Shown here one piece after another: positions 18,019 through 25,953 of a DNA stretch of 64,000 nucleotides; the stretch's first letter is position 1; every line of letters starts with the position of its first letter. The translations under genes and the position numbers were made by a program. Source of the DNA: Tabrizicola_A sp965284335 (GTDB lineage: Bacteria; Pseudomonadota; Alphaproteobacteria; Rhodobacterales; Rhodobacteraceae); assembly GCF_965284335.1 (NCBI RefSeq), contig NZ_OZ260076.1; one strand, given 5' to 3'. The notes under the pieces are model-generated. The model searched no databases. It worked only from the letters and a program-made list of their open reading frames with translations, and had not been told where the DNA came from.

Positions 18019-18648
18019 TCACGCGGCGGCGTCGGATTTGTCGCGCGGGGCCACGATTTCATCAATCAAGCCCCAATCCTTTGCCTCTTCGGCGGACATG
18101 AAATTGTCGCGCTCCAAGGCGGCCACGACCTTTTCATAATCATTGCCGGTGTGCTTGACGTAAACTTCGTTCAAGCGCTGCTTGAGCCGCTCGGTCTCGC
18201 GGGCATGAATCAAGATGTCGGTCGCTTGGCCCTGATAGCCGCCCGAGGGCTGGTGCACCATGATGCGGCTGTTGGGCAGCGAAAAGCGCATGCCCTTTTC
18301 GCCTGCCGTCAGCAGCAAAGAGCCCATCGAGGCCGCTTGGCCGATGCAGACGGTCGAGACCTTGGGTTTGATATATTGCATGGTGTCATAGATCGACATG
18401 CCAGAGGTCACCACGCCACCGGGCGAGTTGATATACATCGAGATTTCCTTGGAGGGATTTTCCGCCTCAAGGAACAAAAGCTGTGCCACGATGATCGTCG
18501 CCATCTCGTCATGCACAGGCCCCGAGACGAAGATGATCCGCTCTTTCAGCAGGCGAGAGAAGATGTCGTAACGGATCGACCCACGGGCGTTGGTTTCTTC
18601 AACGGTCGGGATGATAAAGTTGTAAAAGGTGGAAACCGGATCTCTCAT
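18019..18648 (-). CDS. clpP: ATP-dependent Clp protease proteolytic subunit
   Basis: Serine protease forming the 14-mer chamber for ClpX/ClpA. 209 residues. Catalytic serine in GQAASMGSLLL and histidine in RIMVHQPSGG; the aspartate lies in the region after the handle helix (QRLNEVYVKHTGNDYEK). The upstream half includes YINSPGG and SIYDTMQYIKP. It is transcribed ahead of clpX in the same direction, the standard pair. Confidence 0.97.
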   Translation of the reverse strand: MRDPVSTFYNFIIPTVEETNARGSIRYDIFSRLLKERIIFVSGPVHDEMATIIVAQLLFLEAENPSKEISMYINSPGGVVTSGMSIYDTMQYIKPKVSTVCIGQAASMGSLLLTAGEKGMRFSLPNSRIMVHQPSGGYQGQATDILIHARETERLKQRLNEVYVKHTGNDYEKVVAALERDNFMSAEEAKDWGLIDEIVAPRDKSDAAA

Positions 18649-18815
18649 GTCAAACCTGCCTGTCTGATGTTCGAAGCTTTATCGCGCGATGCTTGCCAGA
18701 GTCTTAGTGTCGCGCGCCGGGGGCTGCAAGGGCAAGCGCTCTTCGTCCGCCTTTCGGCGGCTCATCGCGCGCCCTCTCCCGAGGAGAAGCGCAGCGCAGG
18801 ACGAGGGGGCCGCTT

Positions 18816-19421
18816 TCACCCAAACAACCGCCGCGCCAGCATCATCCGCGCCCCGGTGGTAAACAGGCACAAAAGACCAAAGATCACCGCCAAGGGCACA
18901 AAAGCCCCCGGCCACAGGCACAAAAGGACGAAAAACAAGATGGTTTCCGTGCCTTCCAGCAATCCGGCGGAGTAATACAGCGACTTTTCGCCCTGCGCCT
19001 GCGTCTCGATCCCGCGCTTTTCAGCCATGATGGCAAAACCCAAAAAAGAGGCCCCATTGATGTAAAAGGCCGCCAGCAAAAAGGCCGCCGCCAAAGCATT
19101 GCCCGGATCGCGCAGCGCAAAGGCCAAGGGAATGGCGGCGTAAAAGATAAAATCGCACAGAATATCCAAGAGACCGCCGAAATCGGTTTTCTCGGTCGCC
19201 CGCGCGACCGCGCCATCCAACCCATCGGCCAAACGCCCGATCAGCAACGGGACCAGCGCCAAAACGCCCGGCAAGCCCGCCGCCAGCATCCCCGCCGCAA
19301 TCAGCCCCATGAACAGGCCAAAGAGTGTCACCTCTTGCGCATGGATCCCGTGATCTGCCAGCATCCGACCGGCCCGGTTCAAGGGCCCGTCGATCCACGG
19401 CCTGAGTTTTGCGTCCAACAT
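18816..19421 (-). CDS. ynjF: CDP-alcohol phosphatidyltransferase family protein (YnjF-like)
   Basis: Integral membrane enzyme of the family that joins a CDP-activated lipid to an alcohol. The start is the ATG giving MLDAKLRPWID, with GAGGGG seven bases before it; 201 residues. The signature D-x2-DG-x2-AR-x8-G-x3-D-x3-D is intact: DGLDGAVAR then GGLLDILCD, about residues 67-91. Five or six hydrophobic helices. It is divergent from ynjBCD, and in E. coli ynjF also lies beside ynjBCD, so the partnership is conserved although the product is unknown. Phosphatidylglycerol or inositol-type synthases remain alternatives. Confidence 0.8.
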   Translation of the reverse strand: MLDAKLRPWIDGPLNRAGRMLADHGIHAQEVTLFGLFMGLIAAGMLAAGLPGVLALVPLLIGRLADGLDGAVARATEKTDFGGLLDILCDFIFYAAIPLAFALRDPGNALAAAFLLAAFYINGASFLGFAIMAEKRGIETQAQGEKSLYYSAGLLEGTETILFFVLLCLWPGAFVPLAVIFGLLCLFTTGARMMLARRLFG

Positions 19422-19513
19422 CACCAACCCCTCACGTTTGCGTATGACAGCTTGCCAGCATGTGTGCGCCCCGCCTATCCCTTGGCCGATCACAATTGCA
19501 ACAGAGGTTACCA

Positions 19514-20728
19514 ATGAACCGTCGCGCCTTTGCCAAAACCGCCCTGTCCACCTTGGCCCTGATGGCGGTTGGCCCCCGTATGGCCTTTGCCAGCGACTGG
19601 GACGCCATTTTGGCCGAGGCTAAGGGCCAGACGGTCTATTGGCATGCGTGGGGCGGCGATCCAAAGATCAATGATTTCATCGCCTTCATCGGCGCCGAGG
19701 CGCAGGCGCGCTATGGTGTCTTGCTGGAGCATGTCAAACTCGCCTCGACCGCCGATGCTGTGGCGCGCGTGTTGGCCGAACGGGATGCCGGCCAGACCAC
19801 AGGGGGCGCTGTTGATATGATCTGGATCAACGGTGAAAACTTTGCCGCCATGAAGGCGCAAGGGCTGCTGTTTGGCCCCTTTGCCGAAAGCCTGCCGAAC
19901 TGGCCCTTGGTGGACAGCGTTGGAAAACCCGCGACGGTTACCGATTTCACCCTGCCGACCGAAGGGTTCGAATCCCCCTGGGCCATGGCGCAGTTTGTCT
20001 TTGAATATGACAGCGCCAGCTTGCCGACCCCGCCGAAGACCCTTGCCGCCCTGGCCGACTGGATCAAGGCCAATCCGGGCCGTTTCACCTATCCCCAGCC
20101 GCCCGATTATCTGGGCGTGACCTTTCTAAAGCAGGTGCTTTACGGCACGCTCGCCGATCCTGCGGTGATGCAGGCCCCGCTGGACATTGCCACCTATGAG
20201 GCCACCGTGGCCCCGCTTTGGGCTTTTCTGGATGACATCCACCCAAGCCTGTGGCGCCAAGCGCAGGCGTTCCCGGAAAACGAACCCGCCTTGGGCCAAT
20301 TGTTGGCCGATGGCGAGATCGGCATTTCCTTTGCCTTCAACCCCGGCCGTGCCAGCGCCGAGATTGCCGCCGGTAATCTGCCCGACACCATCCGAACCTT
20401 TGTATTGGAGGGTGGCACCATCGGCAATGCCAGCTTTGTCGCCATTCCCTTTAACGCCGCCCACCGCGCCGGGGCGCAGGTGATCGCAAATCTGATCCTT
20501 GACCCCGCCATTCAGGCCGCCGCCCAAGACCCCGCCACCTTGGGCTTTCAAACCGTGCTGAACATGGCCGCGCTCACGGCTGAGGACCGCGCACGGTTTG
20601 ATGCGCTGCCGCTTGGTCCGGCGACGCTATCGCCCGCCGATCTTGGCCCCGTGCTTTTGGAGCCGCATGCAAGCTGGATGGTCAAGATCAGCGAAGACTG
20701 GACGAAACGCTACGGCGTTGCAAAGTGA
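19514..20728 (+). CDS. ynjB: ABC transporter substrate-binding protein, YnjB family
   Basis: Periplasmic binding protein of the extracellular solute-binding type. Start is the ATG giving MNRRAFAKTALS, with GAGGT before it; the upstream open frame reads into the divergent promoter. 404 residues with a twin-arginine-like N-terminus (NRRAFAKTALSTLALMAV, cleavage near AFAS). The mature start TVYWHAWGGDPKINDFI is typical of the YnjB/thiamine-ABC-like group. It overlaps ynjC by GTGA. The ligand is not known for this family and cannot be read from sequence. Confidence 0.83.
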   Translation: MNRRAFAKTALSTLALMAVGPRMAFASDWDAILAEAKGQTVYWHAWGGDPKINDFIAFIGAEAQARYGVLLEHVKLASTADAVARVLAERDAGQTTGGAVDMIWINGENFAAMKAQGLLFGPFAESLPNWPLVDSVGKPATVTDFTLPTEGFESPWAMAQFVFEYDSASLPTPPKTLAALADWIKANPGRFTYPQPPDYLGVTFLKQVLYGTLADPAVMQAPLDIATYEATVAPLWAFLDDIHPSLWRQAQAFPENEPALGQLLADGEIGISFAFNPGRASAEIAAGNLPDTIRTFVLEGGTIGNASFVAIPFNAAHRAGAQVIANLILDPAIQAAAQDPATLGFQTVLNMAALTAEDRARFDALPLGPATLSPADLGPVLLEPHASWMVKISEDWTKRYGVAK

Positions 20729-22425
20729 GTGTGTTCGGCCAATCCGGATTTTTGTCCGGAGGCTTTTCCTTTTTGGCCCTGGCACCCGGCCTGATGCTGG
20801 GCGGGCTTGCGCTGCCGATTGCCGCCGGGCTGGCCGGAACACTGGCCCCGGCGCTCTCGGGCGGCGGGTTTAACGAATTGGCCGATTGGCCCGGCCTGCC
20901 CCGTGCGATGGCCTTGTCCGTTGGCACTGGGCTGGCCTCAACCCTCTTGGCGCTGACCATCACGCTTTTGATGATTGCCGCCTTGCATGATCGGCCGGGC
21001 TTTGCGGCTTTTCGGCGGGTTCTGTCGCCGCTCTTGGCGCTGCCCCATGCCGCCGCCGCGCTGGGGCTTGCGTTTCTGGTCGCCCCGTCGGGCTGGCTGG
21101 CGCGTCTTGTCTCACCTTGGGCCACAGGATGGGAGAGCCCGCCTGATCTGTTGATCCTGAATGATCCGATGGGGATTGCGCTGACGCTGGGGCTGGTGAC
21201 CAAAGAGGTGCCGTTCCTGATGCTGATGGCGCTGGCGATCTTGCCGCAAACCGACATGGCCCGGCGCGGACAGATCGCGGCAAGTCTGGGTTATGGGCGG
21301 GTGATGGGGTTTGCCCTGTCCACCCTGCCCGCGCTTTACAAGGGCTTGCGTCTGCCGGTCTTTGCCGTGCTGGCCTATGGCATGACCAATGTCGATATGG
21401 CGATGATCCTTGGGCCTAACCTGCCGCCGACGCTGGCGGTGCAGATCACCGACTGGATGGGCGCGCCAAGCTTGCAGCACCTGTCCACCGCCGCCGCTGG
21501 GGCCTTGGTGCAATTGGCGTTGGTTGCGGCCACGCTGGCACTGTGGTGGGTAGCGGAACGCGCGCTGGCCCCCGTGATCCCGGCGCTGGCGATGGCCGGA
21601 CGGCGCGCGCGCGGGCTTGATGCGCCCATGGCGGGGTTGGTGGGCGGCTTGGCCGGGCTGATTGCCCTTGGCCTTGGCGCCGGCATGGCAGGGCTGGCCC
21701 TGTGGTCCTTTGCAGGCTTGTGGCAATTCCCCGCCGCCTTGCCGGAAACCTTGGGTCTGCACACTTGGGCCAAGGCCGCCCCCGACCTTGCGCGCCAAAG
21801 TGCCACCACCCTTGCCATCGCGCTGGCCGCCAGCCTTGCGGCGCTGGCCCTTGTGCTGGCCGCCCTTGAGGCCGAGGCGCGGGCCGGTCGGCCCATGGGC
21901 GCAAGCTGGCTGATTTATCTGCCACTGATCATGCCGCAGGTGGCTTTTCTGCCGGGTTTGCAGGTTTTGGCGCTGCATCTGGGGGCCAAGGGCAGCATCG
22001 CCACGGTGGCCGCAGCGCATCTGGTCTTTGTGCTGCCTTATGTCTGGCTTTCGCTGGCGCCGGCCTTTCGCGGCTGGGATGGGCGGATCGGACTGGCAGC
22101 GGCCAGCATGGGCACGCCGCCTGCCCGCATCTTTTGGCGTCTGCGCCTGCCCATGCTCTTGGCACCTGCATTGACCGCGCTGGCTGTCGGTATCGCGGTG
22201 TCGGTGGGCCAGTATCTGCCCACCTTGATGCTGGGCGGTGGCCGGGTTGAAACGCTGACGACCGAGGCGGTGGCCCTGTCATCGGGCGGCAATCGCCGCT
22301 TGATCGGGGCCACGGCGCTGTTGCAAATGGCCCTACCCGCCTTGGGCTTTGCGCTTGCCCTGCTGTTGCCGCGCCTGATCTTTCGTAACCGCCGCGCCAT
22401 GCTGGCCGAACGGAGTGCCACCTGA
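20725..22425 (+). CDS. ynjC: ABC transporter permease, fused double domain, YnjC family
   Basis: 566 residues with about twelve hydrophobic helices and two binding-protein-dependent permease domains in tandem. EAA-like loops are visible near residue 190 (AASLGYGRVMGFALSTLP) and near 475 (AAASMGTPPARIFWRLRLP). This fused design matches E. coli YnjC and the thiamine/iron ThiP/FbpB-type permeases, and means one polypeptide supplies both halves of the channel. GTG start inside the ynjB stop; TGATG overlap with ynjD. Confidence 0.85.
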   Translation: MSVFGQSGFLSGGFSFLALAPGLMLGGLALPIAAGLAGTLAPALSGGGFNELADWPGLPRAMALSVGTGLASTLLALTITLLMIAALHDRPGFAAFRRVLSPLLALPHAAAALGLAFLVAPSGWLARLVSPWATGWESPPDLLILNDPMGIALTLGLVTKEVPFLMLMALAILPQTDMARRGQIAASLGYGRVMGFALSTLPALYKGLRLPVFAVLAYGMTNVDMAMILGPNLPPTLAVQITDWMGAPSLQHLSTAAAGALVQLALVAATLALWWVAERALAPVIPALAMAGRRARGLDAPMAGLVGGLAGLIALGLGAGMAGLALWSFAGLWQFPAALPETLGLHTWAKAAPDLARQSATTLAIALAASLAALALVLAALEAEARAGRPMGASWLIYLPLIMPQVAFLPGLQVLALHLGAKGSIATVAAAHLVFVLPYVWLSLAPAFRGWDGRIGLAAASMGTPPARIFWRLRLPMLLAPALTALAVGIAVSVGQYLPTLMLGGGRVETLTTEAVALSSGGNRRLIGATALLQMALPALGFALALLLPRLIFRNRRAMLAERSAT

Positions 22426-23051
22426 TGACCATGGGCCTGACACTGGACGCGCTGCAGATCACCCAAGCGGGCCGCCCTTTGGTGCGCCTGTCCGCCCATG
22501 TGCCCCCCGGTCAGGTGCTGACGGTGATGGGCCCCTCGGGCAGTGGCAAATCCACGCTGCTTTCGGCTGTGATCGGTGCATTGCCCGCCGGCTTTACCCT
22601 GTCGGGGAGGATCTTGCTGAATGGCGATGAGATCACCACCCAACCCACAGCCCAGCGCCGGATTGGGCTGTTGTTTCAAGATGATGTGTTGTTTCCCCAT
22701 CTGTCAGTGGCCCAAAATCTGGGCTTTGGCCTGCGCCAAGGCGGCACGAAAGCCGAACGCAGCGAACGGGTTGAGGCGGCATTAGAGCGGATGGGCCTTG
22801 CAGGCTTTGGCCCGCGCGATCCGGCGAGCCTTTCAGGAGGTCAGCGCGCCCGCGTCGCCCTTGCGCGCACGCTTTTGGCCGAGCCCTTGGCGCTTTTGCT
22901 GGACGAGCCGTTTTCCCGGCTCGACCAGACCCTGCGGGCGCAAATTCGCGATTTGGTCTTCCACGAGACGCGCAATCTTCCGGTGATCTTGGTCACCCAT
23001 GACCCCGAGGATGCCCGCGCCGCCGCAGGGCCAGTTGTCAGCCCGATCTAG
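22425..23051 (+). CDS. ynjD: ABC transporter ATP-binding protein, YnjD family
   Basis: 208 residues, a minimal ATPase without a C-terminal regulatory domain. Walker A GPSGSGKST, Q-loop GLLFQDDVLFPHLSV, signature LSGGQRARVALARTLL, Walker B LALLLDEPFSRLD and the switch histidine in LVTHDPEDA. ATG shares a base with the ynjC stop. Together with ynjB and ynjC it completes a three-gene importer. It converges on the histidine kinase gene, with 31 bases between stop codons. Confidence 0.87.
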   Translation: MTMGLTLDALQITQAGRPLVRLSAHVPPGQVLTVMGPSGSGKSTLLSAVIGALPAGFTLSGRILLNGDEITTQPTAQRRIGLLFQDDVLFPHLSVAQNLGFGLRQGGTKAERSERVEAALERMGLAGFGPRDPASLSGGQRARVALARTLLAEPLALLLDEPFSRLDQTLRAQIRDLVFHETRNLPVILVTHDPEDARAAAGPVVSPI

Positions 23052-23082
23052 CCTATCTTGGCCCGCTCCGATCTGGGCCGTC

Positions 23083-24405
23083 CTAACGCGCGAGAGTCAA
23101 TTCCGCTCGCAAACCGCCCAAGCTTTCGCTTTGGCCCAAGCGCAAGGCCCCGCCATGGCTGCGCGCAATATCGGCGGCAATCGCCAATCCCAGCCCAATA
23201 CCGCCGCCGCGATTGGGATCACGCGCCGCATCCATCCGCTGAAACGGCTCCATCGCGGCCTCTCGGGCGGGTTCGGGAATGCCGGGGCCATCATCTTCGA
23301 CCACCAGCCGCACCAGCCGCTCATTTGACGACAGGCTCACCACGGCCCGGCCCGCATGGCGCGCGGCATTGCCCAAAAGGTTCTCCAAGGCCCGACGCAC
23401 CGCCTGCGGGCGCAGCCGCATGGTGCCATCGGGCCAGTCAACTGGCCCCAAGGCCACCGTTTGGCCCGCACGCACGGCATCAGCCACCACCTGCGCCAAA
23501 AGCTCGGCCGGGTTCACCTCTTCTGGGGCCTCCATGGCATCACCCCGGGCAAAGGCGAGAAACTCGTCAACCATGCGTTCCATCTGCTGAACATCGCGCT
23601 TTAGGGCCTCAACCTCGTCATCCTCGGGCAGAAATGCCAAACCCAGTTTGAGCCGGGTCAAGGGCGTGCGCAAATCATGGCTGACGCCAGACAGCATCTG
23701 CGTGCGCGCCTCAATCTGGCGCTCAATCCGCAACCGCATGTCCAAAAACGCCTGCCCGGCTGCGCGCACCTCGGTGGCCCCACGCGGCCGAAACGGCAGA
23801 ATTTCCCCTTTGCCAAAGGCCTCGGCCGCCTGCGCCATCCGCGCAATCGGCGTCAGTTGGTTGCGCAGGAACACATAGGCCACGCCCGTCATCAAGATCG
23901 AGGCGAAGACCATCAGCACCAGCAATTGATGCGGGTTTGACGCCGACATCCGCCGCCGATCTATGGCCACACGAATGACCCCATGTCGGGTGTCAAACCA
24001 TGCCCAAACCTGCCGCCCGCCCGAGATAAGATCGGCCGCGATCAATTCCGGGATCCGCGCGCGCAGGGTCAAAATCACCTCGCGGCCCGACCAGTCAATG
24101 AACTCGCGCCGATCGCGCTGCGGTGCATCCGCACTGGGCAGGATCACCGACAGCTCAAGTGCGGCGCCGATGTCGTCAGCCCGCGCGCGGGCGGTGGCAA
24201 GATCGGGCGCGGTATTGACGACCGACAAGAGATGGCTGATCTCGATCTGGATCGAGGTGGTCATCTGCCGCGTCACCCCTTCGAAATGGCGCTGGATAAA
24301 CACCACAGACACGATCAGCTGGATGGCCACCACAGGCACCATCAGGATCAGGGCGGCCCGGCCAAACAGGCCGCGGGGCAAAAGGGGCTTGAGCTCTAGG
24401 CGCAT
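23083..24405 (-). CDS. Membrane sensor histidine kinase (EnvZ-like) without an adjacent response regulator
   Basis: 440 residues from the ATG giving MRLELKPLLPRG; a longer frame would overlap the divergent gene. TM1 (about 17-38), a periplasmic sensor of about 120 residues, TM2 (161-181), HAMP (about 182-235), then the kinase: His243 in GVSHDLRTPLTRLKL, N-box ENLLGNAARHAG, G-boxes VVEDDGPGIPE and GGGIGLGLAIA. This is the EnvZ/PhoQ-type architecture. Its cognate OmpR-like regulator is normally the preceding gene; here the neighbour is a divergent metallo-beta-lactamase gene 46 bases away. The signal is unknown. Confidence 0.88.
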   Translation of the reverse strand: MRLELKPLLPRGLFGRAALILMVPVVAIQLIVSVVFIQRHFEGVTRQMTTSIQIEISHLLSVVNTAPDLATARARADDIGAALELSVILPSADAPQRDRREFIDWSGREVILTLRARIPELIAADLISGGRQVWAWFDTRHGVIRVAIDRRRMSASNPHQLLVLMVFASILMTGVAYVFLRNQLTPIARMAQAAEAFGKGEILPFRPRGATEVRAAGQAFLDMRLRIERQIEARTQMLSGVSHDLRTPLTRLKLGLAFLPEDDEVEALKRDVQQMERMVDEFLAFARGDAMEAPEEVNPAELLAQVVADAVRAGQTVALGPVDWPDGTMRLRPQAVRRALENLLGNAARHAGRAVVSLSSNERLVRLVVEDDGPGIPEPAREAAMEPFQRMDAARDPNRGGGIGLGLAIAADIARSHGGALRLGQSESLGGLRAELTLAR

Positions 24406-24451
24406 GGTCGACAGACTAGCGGCATTGAGGTGAGGGCGAAAGGGGCAGGAC

Positions 24452-25327
24452 ATGAGCCAAAGGCTGGACGCCCTGATCCGGCAGGTGCGGGCGAACAACC
24501 CCGGTGCTATGACGGGCAGCGGCACCAACAGCTATATCATCGGGCAAGGCCAAGTGGCGGTGATTGATCCCGGCCCAAAAGATCCCGCGCAGCTTGACGC
24601 AATCCTTGGCGCTCTGTCCCATTCCGACGAGGTTGCCGCCATTTTAGTGACCCATGCTCATCTGGATCACTCCGCCCTGGCCCCCGAATTGGCGCGGATC
24701 ACCGGCGCCCCGATTTACGCCTTTGGAAACGCATCCTCAGGGCGGTCGAACAGCATGCAGGCGCTGGTGGATCAAGGGCTGTCGAGCGGGGGAGAGGGGA
24801 TTGACCACAGCTTTGCCCCCGATTGCCGCCTGAAAGACGACGAAACGCTGACGCTTGGGCCGCTGACCCTGCGCGCCATCCACAGCCCCGGCCATATGGG
24901 GGGGCATATGTGCTTTGCGCTTGAAGATGTCTTGTTCTCGGGCGATCACGCAATGGGCTGGGCTACCTCGCTCGTTTCACCGCCCGATGGCGATATGGGT
25001 GCCTATATGGCCTCGTTGGAACAACTGGCCGCACAGTCTTGGCGCAGAATGCACCCCGGACATGGCGAGCAGGTGGATACACCAGCCGCCCGGTTGCAGG
25101 ATCTGATCACCCACCGCCGGCAGCGCGAAGCCTCGGTGCTGGCGGAACTGGCCCGCGCGCCCGGCACCGCCGCCGAACTGGCCCAGCGCATCTATATTGA
25201 CACCCCACCGGCCCTTTTGCCCGCAGCCAGCCGCAATGTTCTGGCCCATCTGATCGATCTTTGCGACAAACAAAGCGCCCTCCCCGAGGGCCCAATCACC
25301 GCCACCACCCGCTTTGCCCGCGCCTAA
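24452..25327 (+). CDS. Metallo-beta-lactamase fold hydrolase, LACTB2-like
   Basis: 291 residues. Zinc ligands are all present: THAHLDHSAL (H-x-H-x-D-H), GHMGGHMCF, SGDHAMGW and HPGHGEQV. The N-terminal SGTNSYIIGQGQVAVIDPGP and a C-terminal winged-helix-like segment (RARAPGTAAELAQRIY ... VLAHLIDLCDK) match the LACTB2/GloB-related group, some of which are RNA endonucleases. Hydrolysis of a thioester or an RNA substrate are both possible. Divergent from the kinase; the tRNA-Asn gene follows after about 220 bases holding only promoter-like sequence. Confidence 0.82.
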   Translation: MSQRLDALIRQVRANNPGAMTGSGTNSYIIGQGQVAVIDPGPKDPAQLDAILGALSHSDEVAAILVTHAHLDHSALAPELARITGAPIYAFGNASSGRSNSMQALVDQGLSSGGEGIDHSFAPDCRLKDDETLTLGPLTLRAIHSPGHMGGHMCFALEDVLFSGDHAMGWATSLVSPPDGDMGAYMASLEQLAAQSWRRMHPGHGEQVDTPAARLQDLITHRRQREASVLAELARAPGTAAELAQRIYIDTPPALLPAASRNVLAHLIDLCDKQSALPEGPITATTRFARA

Positions 25328-25550
25328 AGCTGGCACGACTGGGCCCAGGCTTTGGTTGCGTGCCATAACAGCCCATCAAAACTGCCCGCAATGCCCATAA
25401 CCAAAATTACAGGCCCAAAAGGCACATCTGTTGCCGCGGGCTGAAAACCAACCCAAAGCCGCACAAAATTCAGCGGGAAAGTTTTTCCAACTTCTCCCCC
25501 CTTCCCCCCTTGTCGCCACCCAAGGCCATTGCTATAGACCCCCTCAGTGT

Positions 25551-25625
25551 TCCGGCGTAGCTCAGCGGTAGAGCAGTTGACTGTTAATCAATTGGTCGTA
25601 GGTTCGATCCCTACCGCCGGAGCCA
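25551..25625 (+). tRNA. tRNA-Asn (GTT), CCA encoded
   Basis: Acceptor stem TCCGGCG/CGCCGGA, D-arm GCTCAGCGGTAGAGC, anticodon stem GTTGA/TCAAT with loop CTGTTAA (anticodon GTT at 25583-25585), T-arm TAGGTTCGATCCCTA, discriminator G at 25622 and genomically encoded CCA at 25623-25625. The 3' end is duplicated imperfectly at 27907-27922, suggesting that the gene served as an integration site. Confidence 0.97.
25610..25625 (+). repeat. Left copy of direct repeat (tRNA-Asn 3' end), possible attL
   Basis: CCTACCGCCGGAGCCA, the last 16 bases of tRNA-Asn. It matches 27907-27922 at 15 of 16 positions in the same orientation; similarity continues weakly beyond (AAAATCCCAAGAAAAGCA against CAATCACCTAGAAAGCA). 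Confidence 0.6.
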
Positions 25626-25953
25626 AAAATCCCAAGAAAAGCAAGAAGTTGCCAGCCATCCCGCAAGTGTGGAACTTGGGGCGTTTGGCGCAAATAGGCA
25701 GATGGTGGGCAACCTGCACCGATTTGCCGAAGAGATCGCACGGCGAGAGCGTGCCAGATCGGGCCGAAGTCACGCAGCCAAGGTGCTATCAAGCTCTGTT
25801 GTCGTGTGGCTTCCACCTCGCCGCAGGCCAGGCTGAGCAAATCGTTTAAGGACACATCACAAGGAGATGGTAAGATTTTTGTGCATGAATGATAGGTTCC
25901 GCACTTCCTAGGAGGAGCTTAGATAATGACTATCAAACGAGTTGCTGGATGAG
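25626..25953. other. Gene-free stretch after tRNA-Asn
   Basis: 328 bases between the tRNA and the stop of the GGDEF gene. It holds a short hairpin (GCACG/CGTGC near 25739-25755) and, at 25910-25928, AGGAGG ten bases before an ATG that opens only eight codons (MTIKRVAG). This may be the remnant of a gene start or a leader peptide. No other coding signal seen on either strand. Confidence 0.5.

Noticed and set aside
25562..25855. Minus-strand ORF over the tRNA-Asn gene (ending ...GGRDRTYDQLINSQLLYR)
   Set aside because: This is the well-known false protein produced by translating the antisense of a tRNA gene and its flank.
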